Shown here: positions 6,034 through 11,792 of the stretch, piece by piece | How the letters are laid out: every line of letters begins with the position of its first letter | How positions within the stretch are numbered: the first letter of the stretch is position 1 | NCBI GenBank assembly: GCA_012032065.1 | Contig: JAAURV010000059.1 | Location: forward strand, 1 to 11,792 | Reading direction: 5' to 3' | Length of the DNA: 11,792 bases | Source of the DNA: Hyphomicrobiales bacterium | GTDB taxonomy: Bacteria; Pseudomonadota; Alphaproteobacteria; Rhizobiales; Aestuariivirgaceae | The notes under the pieces: model-generated | Database searches by the model: none | Told to the model about the DNA's origin: nothing | Seen by the model: only the letters and a program-made list of their open reading frames with translations | Position numbers and translations under genes: made by a program

Positions 6034-6999
6034 ATGAAGACGATGAAGAAACTGATGGCCGCTGCCGCCATATTGGCCATCAGCGCCACCGCATCGCTGT
6101 CTGCGAATATCGCGGTGGTCGGCGGTTCGAACGATGACGCATTCTGGAACCTGATCAAGAAGGGCCTCGACGACGCGGAGCCAGGCATCAAGGCGAATGG
6201 CGGATCGATCAATTATCTCCGCCTCGTCAACTACGAGAACTTCGCGCCCGACGTCGTGGGGTTGATCCGCACCGCCATCAGCCAGAAGGTTGATGGCCTG
6301 GTGATCCCGAATTGGGTTCCGGAAGCCGAGGATCCGGCGATCAAGGACGCCATGGCGGCCGGGATAAAGGTGATTCTGATGAATGCCGGCGGTGCGGAGA
6401 AGGCGAAAGAACTGGGAGCTCTCAATTACGTCGGGTCCGACGAATACGTGGCCGGCGTGGCTGGTGGCGAGGCTTTCGCGGCCAAAGGCTCGAAGAACGT
6501 TCTGTGTGTCAACACCATTCCGGGCGCTGCCAACCTCGAGTCCCGCTGCAAGGGCGTCATCGATGGCATCACGGCCAAAGGCGGCAAGGCCGTCCAACTG
6601 CCGCTGCCTGCCGCGAGCTTCGGCAACGCCACCGCCGTGGCGGAAGCCATCAAGGCTGAACTCCTGAAGGACGGAACTGTCGATGGCATCATCACTATCT
6701 CCGCCGGCGATGCCGACTCGGCTGCCATTGGCATCCAGCAGGCGGACAAGGTGGCGAGCGTAAAGCTTGGCTCCTTCGATCTCAACAAAGCTGGCCTTGA
6801 CCGCATCAAGGGTGGCACACAAGCCTTCGCCATCGACCAGCAGCCCTATCTGCAGGGCTACCTGGCCGTGTCGCTGCTTGCGGCTCACATCGACTTCGGC
6901 ACTAATTTGCCGACCTTCCCGGTGCTCACCGGGCCGGGCATCGTGGACGAGTCGAACATCGATGCAACGCTGAACGGCGTCGCCAAAGGCGCGCGATAA
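6034..6999 (+). CDS. Sugar ABC transporter periplasmic substrate-binding protein (ribose/Frc type)
   Basis: A 321-residue class-I periplasmic binding protein (Peripla_BP_4-like). A Sec signal peptide is visible: 'MKTMKK', a hydrophobic core to about residue 19, and likely cleavage after 'SLSA' at residue 24. There is no lipobox cysteine, so it is a soluble periplasmic protein. The mature chain begins with the family's first strand 'NIAVVGGSNDDAFW', followed by 'VDGLVIPNW', 'GIKVILMNAGG', 'NYVGSDEYVAG', 'VDGIITISAGDADSAAIG' and the late signature 'FAIDQQPYLQGYLAV'. The start at 6034 is preferred over ATG 6019 because the latter includes the GGGAGGA Shine-Dalgarno (6021-6027). It delivers a sugar or cyclitol to the permease encoded next. 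Small hairpins lie on both sides of the gene. Confidence 0.93.
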   Translation: MKTMKKLMAAAAILAISATASLSANIAVVGGSNDDAFWNLIKKGLDDAEPGIKANGGSINYLRLVNYENFAPDVVGLIRTAISQKVDGLVIPNWVPEAEDPAIKDAMAAGIKVILMNAGGAEKAKELGALNYVGSDEYVAGVAGGEAFAAKGSKNVLCVNTIPGAANLESRCKGVIDGITAKGGKAVQLPLPAASFGNATAVAEAIKAELLKDGTVDGIITISAGDADSAAIGIQQADKVASVKLGSFDLNKAGLDRIKGGTQAFAIDQQPYLQGYLAVSLLAAHIDFGTNLPTFPVLTGPGIVDESNIDATLNGVAKGAR

Positions 7000-7017
7000 A
7001 CTAAACAGCATGAATCG

Positions 7018-7042
7018 CCGGCTCGCCTGATTTGCGGGCCGG
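7018..7042 (+). promoter_or_regulatory. Strong intercistronic hairpin after the binding-protein gene
   Basis: CCGGCTCGC (7018-7026) and GCGGGCCGG (7034-7042) pair over 9 positions (one G-U) around the loop CTGATTT. Only TTTC follows, so termination would be partial at best. Hairpins in this position, between the binding-protein and membrane-component genes, are known in other importer operons to protect upstream mRNA and lower downstream expression. Here that role is inferred from position. Confidence 0.55.
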
Positions 7043-7113
7043 TTTCACAATGTCACTTGGGCGGTTTGCTCGAGTATTGCATAGTGCCGGGACAGGGATT
7101 GGGGAGTGAATTC

Positions 7114-8129
7114 ATGAACACGTCCATGCTCGGCGGTTTGTTGCGCCGACCCGAAGCCGGGGCCTTTCTTGGCCTTTTGGCGGTATTGATCTTCTTCGGC
7201 ATTTTTGGCGGCCTGACGTTTCTTCAGATTGCCGGGCTTTCGAGCTGGCTCAATGTCGCCGCGAGCCTCGGCATCATCGCCATTCCCGTCGGCCTCCTGA
7301 TGATCGCCGGCGAACTCGACATTTCGGTGGGCGCCATGGTGCCAGCAGGCGCGATGATGACCGCGGTGATCGGCGGGCACTACGGCTTGCCCATCTGGCT
7401 CGGCATTGCGGCTACGCTCGCCTTCGGCATACTTGTGGGCTTGATCAACGGCCTCATGGTGGTGCGCACGCCGTGCCCTCGCTTATCATCACGCTGGGCT
7501 CGCTCTTCGCTGTCCAAGGTATCCTGCTCGGTCTCACCGTGCTGGTGACCAAATCGACCAACGTTGCGATCAAGGCGGAAGGCGCGGCTAAAGCAATGTT
7601 CGGAGATTTCGTCTCGTTCGGCGGCATTTTCCCGCCCGGTCAGCTTCAGGTCGTGGTGATCTGGTGGGTGTTTTTCACTCTCTGCTATGTTTTCTTCATC
7701 CACTATTCGCGCTACGGCAACTGGATCTTCGCCATGGGCGGCGACAAGGTGAGCGCTCGTAACGCCGGTATCCCAACCGACCGCATGACAATCCTGCTTT
7801 TTGTGTTGTCGGCCGTCTCCGCCGCCTTCGTCGGCATGTGCCAGGCGCTCCTGTTCAACTCCGCGCAGGTAGGCGGCGGCCAGTCCTTCATCTTCAACGC
7901 AATCATCGCGGTGGTGATCGGCGGCGTGCTGCTGACCGGAGGATTTGGCTCGGTGATCGGCATCTTCTTCGGCACCATCACTTTCGCTATCGTTAACCAG
8001 GGAATCTACTACACGGATTTCGACCGCAACTGGTCGAGCCTGATCATTGGCGTGTTGCTCTTGGGCGCCGTTCTGATGAACAACACGTTCCGCAAGATGG
8101 CGCTGACCTATTCGCCCAGGAAGAAATGA
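7114..8129 (+). CDS. Sugar ABC transporter permease (RbsC/FrcC type), frameshifted near 7471
   Basis: The inner-membrane channel subunit of the importer (BPD_transp_2 family). The N-terminal part (ATG 7114, with GGGGAG at 7101-7106) runs through 'IAGELDISVGAM', a hallmark of this family, to 'LINGLMVVRT'. The rest continues one frame over from about 7473: 'VPSLIITLGSLFAVQG', then the ATPase-contact loop 'FAMGGDKVSARNAGI' and 'IIAVVIGGVLLTGGFGSVIG', to the stop at 8129. One base missing in the CGCACGCCGTG stretch (a G would restore CGCACGCGCGTG, R-T-R-V) rejoins a 338-residue protein with about 8-10 membrane segments, normal for the family. The frameshift probably reflects a data error. The stop overlaps an in-frame ATG of the ATPase gene (ATGA). 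Confidence 0.88.
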
Positions 8130-8137
8130 GGCACGCG

Positions 8138-8933
8138 ATGAAAACGCCAATTCTCTCGCTCAAGAATGTCAGCAAATCCTTCGGCCCGATCGAAGTGTTG
8201 AACGACATTTCGCTGAACGTCCATCCCGGCGAAGTGCTTTGCCTTTTGGGCGACAACGGCGCGGGCAAGTCCACCCTCATCAAGATTCTCGCGGGCGTGT
8301 ATCAGCCCAGCAGCGGCGAGATCTATATGGACGGCGCGCCAGCCACATTCGCCAATCCGCGCGCCGCCGCCGATAAGGGCATCGCCACCGTGCACCAGTT
8401 CGGCGGAACGTTCCCGCTGATGAGCATTGGCCGCAGCTTCTTCGTCGGCGTGGAGCCGACCAAGGGCTGGGGGCCGTTCAAGGTGTTCGACCGCAGGAAG
8501 GCCAACGAAATCGCCGTCAAGGCCGTGCGCGATTTCGGCATCACCCGCATCGACGATGGCGACCGGCTGGTGGGCGGCCTGTCGGGTGGCGAGCGCCAAT
8601 CGCTGGCGATTGCGCGCGCTGTCCATTTCGGCGCCCGCGTTCTGATCCTCGACGAGCCGACGGCGGCACTCGGCGTGAAACAGGCGAGCCACGTGCTCCG
8701 CATCGTCAATCAGGCGAAGAAGCGGGGCCTCGCGGTTGTCTTCATCACCCATCAGGTGACTCACGCCCTGACCGTTGGCGATCATTTCGCGGTCCTGATC
8801 CGCCGGCGCGGTGGCGGCGGATTTCCGCAAGGGCGAGAAGACCCGCGAGGAAGTCACCGACCTGATGGCCGGTGGCGAAACCATGGCTAGCCTTGAGGCT
8901 GAAGTCGAAGCTCACGAGACGCATCACACATGA
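8138..8933 (+). CDS. Sugar ABC transporter ATP-binding protein (single-domain, FrcA type), frameshifted near 8800
   Basis: The cytoplasmic ATPase of the importer. All nucleotide-binding motifs are present: Walker A 'GDNGAGKST' (38-46), Q-loop 'VHQFGG', signature 'LSGGERQSLAIARA' (148-161), Walker B 'VLILDEPTAALG' and H-loop 'FITHQV' (H205). After 'DHFAVLIR' the frame must change. One extra C near 8801-8804 is the simplest cause, giving 'LIRGAVAADFRKGEK' and ending '...EVEAHETHHT' at the TGA 8931-8933. That end overlaps the next ATG by 4 bp (ATGA), which strongly supports this frame as the genuine one. The repaired product is 264 residues with one ABC domain, as in fructose transporter FrcA, unlike the double-domain RbsA/XylG. 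ATG 8126 is an alternative start; 8138 has GAGG 6 bases upstream. Confidence 0.9.
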
Positions 8934-9925
8934 CGTTCGCAATTGGCATCATTGGCGCGGGAGTGATGGGCGCGGATCATGCGCGCATCTTCGCGGAAGA
9001 AGTGCCAGGCATCGTATTGCAGGCGATCTGCGATGCCGATCAGGGGCGCGCGAGAAAAGTCGCGGATGACACGGGCGCGCGGAATGTCGTGGGCGATCCC
9101 CCGGCGCTCATCGATGACAGCGCCGTCGATGCCGTAGTGATCGCCGCTCCGGATCAGTTCCATGCGCCGCTGACCCTCGCCTGCATCGCGGCGGGCAAGC
9201 CGGTGTTGTGCGAAAAGCCTTTGTCGCAGCAAACCAAGGAATGCCTCGCGGTTCTCGAAGCCGAAGAGAAGCGCGGCAAACGCCTGGTGCAGATCGGTTT
9301 CATGCGCCGCTTCGATCCGTCCTATGCGGAAATCAAGGCGATGCTGGATCGCGGCGACCTGGGCCGGGCGCTGATGTTCCATTGCTTCCACCGCAACGTC
9401 GCGCCCGCATATGACTTCCGCGCCGAAATGGCGATCTGCAATTCGGCCCCGCACGAATTTGATGTTGCGCGCTGGATGCTCGATTCGGATTACAAGTCGA
9501 TCAGCGTGTTTCGCCCGCCAAACGGCGGCGAGACGGCGCCGGTGTTCATGGTTCTCGAGACGCTCGGCGGGCATCTCGTCAATATCGAGGTCAACATCAG
9601 CGCCACCTATGGCTATGACGTGCGCGGCGAACTGGTGGGCGAGAAGGGCACGGCGTTCCTGCGCGCGCCTGTTCATGCCGACGTCAATCTCGGCCTCAAG
9701 CAGATCAACGCCTATCCCGCCGATTGGCGCCCGCGCTTCGTCGATGCCTATCGCCAGCAGAATCGCGCCTGGGTCAAATCGGTCTTGACCGGCAAGCCCA
9801 ATCCCGGCGCTTCCGCGTGGGATGGCTACTGCGCAACTGCCGTCGCAGAAGCGGGCGTCGAAGCGCTGAAAACCGGCAAGACCGTTCCGGTCCAGCAAAT
9901 CGCCAAGCCGAAATTCTACTCTTAG
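8930..9925 (+). CDS. Gfo/Idh/MocA-family dehydrogenase, inositol 2-dehydrogenase (IolG)-like
   Basis: A complete 331-residue NAD(P)-dependent dehydrogenase. The Rossmann nucleotide motif is 'GIIGAGVMGADHA' (6-18), the family lysine is K96 in 'CEKPLS', and the catalytic histidine is probably H175 in 'APHEFDVARW'. The following 'LDSDYKSISVFRPPN' resembles B. subtilis IolG closely. In IolG an Asp lies four residues before this His; here that position is N171. The C-terminal domain has 'YGYDVRGELVGEKGT' and ends with 'KSVLTGKPNPGASAWDGY'. It would oxidise one hydroxyl of an inositol- or pyranose-like substrate in the cytoplasm. Start and ATPase stop overlap (ATGA), so it is coupled to transport of its presumed substrate. 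It is separate from the dehydrogenase fragment at the left edge of the window. Confidence 0.9.
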   Translation: MTFAIGIIGAGVMGADHARIFAEEVPGIVLQAICDADQGRARKVADDTGARNVVGDPPALIDDSAVDAVVIAAPDQFHAPLTLACIAAGKPVLCEKPLSQQTKECLAVLEAEEKRGKRLVQIGFMRRFDPSYAEIKAMLDRGDLGRALMFHCFHRNVAPAYDFRAEMAICNSAPHEFDVARWMLDSDYKSISVFRPPNGGETAPVFMVLETLGGHLVNIEVNISATYGYDVRGELVGEKGTAFLRAPVHADVNLGLKQINAYPADWRPRFVDAYRQQNRAWVKSVLTGKPNPGASAWDGYCATAVAEAGVEALKTGKTVPVQQIAKPKFYS

Positions 9926-9942
9926 GTTCTTGGGGAGCGCTC

Positions 9943-10721
9943 ATGTCATCGCCATTCACACTCGCCGCCTGCGCTGAAATGCTGTGGCGCGACAAGCCCA
10001 TCGAATGGCGTTGTGCCCGCCTGAAAGACCAGGGCTTTCAAGTCGGTCTGTGGAACTGGCCGGAGCACGATCTCTCCAAGCTGGAAAATCCGGCGCCACC
10101 TTCTCGATCATGAACGGCTATCTGCGCGGCCGCCTCGCCGACGAAGAAGGCGCGGACGAACTCTTGAAAACCGCGCGCCAAACCGCGCAGATCGGCAAGC
10201 GCCTCGGCGTCGCGCGCCTCAACCTGCACGGCACCGGTCTCGGCGATGGCGGGATTCCAATTGCGCAGACCCAAGTGATAACCGGCGCGATGTGGCTGAA
10301 GGCGCGCGATACGCTGAACCGCATATGCGACATGGCGGAAGAAGAGGGCGTCACCTTCACCCTCGAAAACCTCAATCTGCTCGATCACCCGGGCTGCCCG
10401 TTCAACTCCACGGCCGATGTGCTGGCGCTGGTGTCGTCGGTCAACCGCCCGCAATTGCGCATCAATCTCGACCTCTATCATACACAAATCGGAGAAGGCG
10501 ATCTGGTCCGCTGGTGCAAGAAATGTCTGCCCTGGATCGGCGAGATTCAAGTGGCCGACAATCCCGGCCGCCTGGAACCAGACACCGGCGAGATCAACTA
10601 CCATGGCGTTGCAACGGCCCTCAAGGCCATGGGCTACAAAGGTCCCGTGGGCATGGAAGCCTTCGCTTCGGGCGATCCGGAGCAGGCGCTTCAGGCGTTC
10701 GAGGCGGCATTTGCCGTTTGA
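9943..10721 (+). CDS. Hydroxypyruvate isomerase-like TIM barrel, frameshifted at 10085-10088
   Basis: The N-terminal frame (ATG 9943, GGGGAG at 9932-9937) gives 'FTLAACAEMLWRDKPIEWR...GLWNWPEHDLSKLE'. The continuation 'KSGATFSIMNGYLRG' and onward is one frame over. Adding one A to the AAAA run at 10085-10088 joins them into 259 residues, matching the roughly 258 of E. coli Hyi. Family hallmarks are 'FTLENLN' (metal Glu), 'NLDLYHTQIGEGDL' (metal Asp), 'GEIQVADNPGRLEPDTGEINY' (the last seven residues of it, with the ADNP core, are strongly diagnostic) and 'GMEAF' (Glu). Hyi interconverts hydroxypyruvate and tartronate semialdehyde, but paralogs in sugar operons act on other aldose/ketose or inosose-like compounds, and the IolG-like neighbour favours the latter. 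The frameshift is in a homopolymer, typical of sequencing error. Confidence 0.86.
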
Positions 10722-10761
10722 TCCGGGCCTTGTGAAAATCCGCGCACGCCGTATCCTGCAA

Positions 10762-10781
10762 ACCGCGTTTTGATCCGCGGT
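10762..10781 (+). promoter_or_regulatory. Small hairpin before the 6PGDH gene
   Basis: In the 85-bp spacer after the Hyi-like gene, ACCGCG (10762-10767) and CGCGGT (10776-10781) form a perfect 6-bp stem with an 8-base loop. No T-tract follows. A clean GGAGGA Shine-Dalgarno (10797-10802) lies between it and the ATG at 10807. It may be an intercistronic element; no promoter is evident in the spacer. Confidence 0.35.
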
Positions 10782-10806
10782 CCAACGCGCCGCTGCGGAG
10801 GATTTC

Positions 10807-11792
10807 ATGAAAGCGGAAATCGGCCTCATTGGCCTCGGCACCATGGGCGGCAATCTCGCGCTTAATATCGCGGAGAAGGGCCATCGCATCGCGGTTTACA
10901 ATCGCACATGGGAAAGAACGGCGAAGTTTCTCGCCGAGGCGGGCAGCCTTGCAAATCGCATCGTTGCTTGCCGCACCTATGCGGAATTGGCCGATGCGAT
11001 CGCGCCGCCGAGGCCCGTCATCGTCATGGTGAAAGCAGGCGAAGCAGTCGACGAACAGATCTCAAGTCTTTGCGAAGTGCTGACCCACGGCGACATCGTC
11101 ATCGACGCCGGCAACGCCAACTTCCGCGACACGATCCGCCGTGATTTGGCCTTGAAGGACACCGGGCTCCGCTTCATCGGCATGGGTGTCTCCGGCGGCG
11201 AAGAGGGCGCCAGACATGGCCCCTCGATCATGGTTGGCGGGACCCGGTCCTCTTACGAGCGCGTTGAAGGCGTGCTCACGTCGATCGCGGCGAAATACAA
11301 GGGCGTCCCGTGCCGCGCCTGGATGGGAACCGATGGCGCCGGCCATTTCGTCAAGATGATTCACAACGGCATCGAATATGCCGACATGCAGATGATCGCC
11401 GAGATCTACGGCATCATGCGCGATGGCCTTGGCATGGACGCGGGCCAGATCGCCCAGGTCTTCGCCAAGTGGAATCGCGGCAAGCTCGACTCCTATCTGA
11501 TCGGGATCACAGCACGGGTGCTCGCCGCCAAAGACGGCAGGAAACCGCTCGTCGATCTGATCCTCGACAAGGCCGGCCAGAAGGGCACCGGCAAATGGTC
11601 GGTCATCGAAGCGCAGGAACTGGGCGTCGCCGCGACGTCTATCGAGTCCGCGGTCGCCGCGCGCATTCTCTCCTCCATGAAGGATGACCGCATCAAGGCC
11701 GGGAAGAGCTACAAGATGAAGCTCCCGCGCCTGAAGGCAAAACGCGGCGCGCCTTCGAAAGCCAGTTGGAGAGCGCACTCTACGCCGCGAAA
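10807..11792 (+). CDS. gnd: 6-phosphogluconate dehydrogenase (decarboxylating), 3'-truncated by window end, frameshifted near 11740
   Basis: Oxidatively decarboxylates 6-phosphogluconate to ribulose-5-phosphate with NAD(P)+. The Rossmann motif is 'GLIGLGTMGGNLALN' (6-20). The family motifs 'IDAGNANF' (99-106), 'GMGVSGGEEGARHGPS' (125-140) and 'GAGHFVKMIHNGIEY' (177-191) place K183 and E190 at the classical catalytic positions, and 'DKAGQKGTGKWSV' (254-266) belongs to the all-helical domain. The full-length family is about 470 residues, so roughly 150 lie beyond the window. Near 11740 the frame shifts: 'KMKLPRLKAK' is followed, one frame over, by 'AFESQLESALYAAK', the usual 6PGDH continuation. 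One missing base, possibly in the AAAA run at 11739-11742, explains it. GGAGGA at 10797-10802 supports the start. As a catabolic-operon copy it probably channels product into the pentose phosphate pathway. Confidence 0.93.
   Translation, partial: MKAEIGLIGLGTMGGNLALNIAEKGHRIAVYNRTWERTAKFLAEAGSLANRIVACRTYAELADAIAPPRPVIVMVKAGEAVDEQISSLCEVLTHGDIVIDAGNANFRDTIRRDLALKDTGLRFIGMGVSGGEEGARHGPSIMVGGTRSSYERVEGVLTSIAAKYKGVPCRAWMGTDGAGHFVKMIHNGIEYADMQMIAEIYGIMRDGLGMDAGQIAQVFAKWNRGKLDSYLIGITARVLAAKDGRKPLVDLILDKAGQKGTGKWSVIEAQELGVAATSIESAVAARILSSMKDDRIKAGKSYKMKLPRLKAKRGAPSKASWRAHSTPR

Noticed and set aside
6004..7011. Long minus-strand open frame opposite the binding-protein gene
   Set aside because: It mirrors a confident gene with signal peptide and family motifs; its translation has no recognisable domain and it is a GC-rich codon shadow.
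7018..7042. Intrinsic terminator ending the binding-protein transcript
   Set aside because: The stem is strong but only three Ts follow, and the permease, ATPase and dehydrogenase genes downstream show no convincing promoter of their own.
7114..8129. Programmed ribosomal frameshifting in the permease and other genes
   Set aside because: The shifts differ in direction and sequence, lack a common slippery heptamer with downstream structure, and occur in families not known to need recoding.
8924..9898. Long minus-strand open frame opposite the IolG-like dehydrogenase
   Set aside because: Same reason: its translation is repetitive and His/Arg-rich without family motifs, and the opposite strand is clearly coding.

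Overview
The window is GC-rich and almost fully coding. It looks like an alphaproteobacterial, probably Hyphomicrobiales/Rhizobiales-type, carbohydrate catabolism locus. That assignment rests on protein style and gene content: an Frc-like ABC transporter with a single-domain ATPase, IolG/MocA-family dehydrogenases and IolE/Hyi-type TIM barrels. No rRNA or other taxonomic marker is present.

Layout. (1) Bases 1-2701, + strand: a tightly coupled cassette with the C-terminal end of a Gfo/Idh/MocA dehydrogenase, an AP-endonuclease-2-type sugar isomerase/epimerase, an alpha/beta hydrolase and a ribulose-phosphate-3-epimerase-like protein. (2) Bases 2695-4809, - strand: a LacI-family regulator followed by a SIS-domain protein resembling the FrlB/FraB deglycases. 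This pair converges on cassette 1 with a 7-bp stop overlap. (3) Bases 4810-4983: the divergent control region. (4) Bases 4984-11792, + strand: a membrane di-iron hydroxylase (sterol desaturase/fatty acid hydroxylase superfamily), then the three parts of a sugar ABC importer (binding protein, permease, ATPase), an IolG-like dehydrogenase, a hydroxypyruvate-isomerase-like TIM barrel, and a 6-phosphogluconate dehydrogenase that runs off the window.

Working model (inference): the LacI-type repressor controls uptake of a sugar, cyclitol or sugar conjugate. The two NAD(P)-dependent dehydrogenases and two TIM-barrel enzymes oxidise and rearrange it. The SIS deglycase-like and epimerase-like proteins handle ketose or Amadori-type intermediates, and 6-phosphogluconate dehydrogenase feeds the pentose phosphate pathway. 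The unusual partner is the membrane hydroxylase at the head of the transporter operon. It suggests an oxygenase step on a substituted sugar or cyclitol, with a loose parallel to rhizobial rhizopine (moc) catabolism. The substrate cannot be named from sequence.

Data quality: five genes (regulator, permease, ATPase, Hyi-like TIM barrel, 6PGDH) each carry one single-base frameshift. In each case both frames together reconstruct a normal full-length (or, for 6PGDH, continuing) protein. Uncorrected sequencing or assembly indels are more likely than five independent gene losses. No tRNA, rRNA, CRISPR array, insertion sequence or phage gene was seen.
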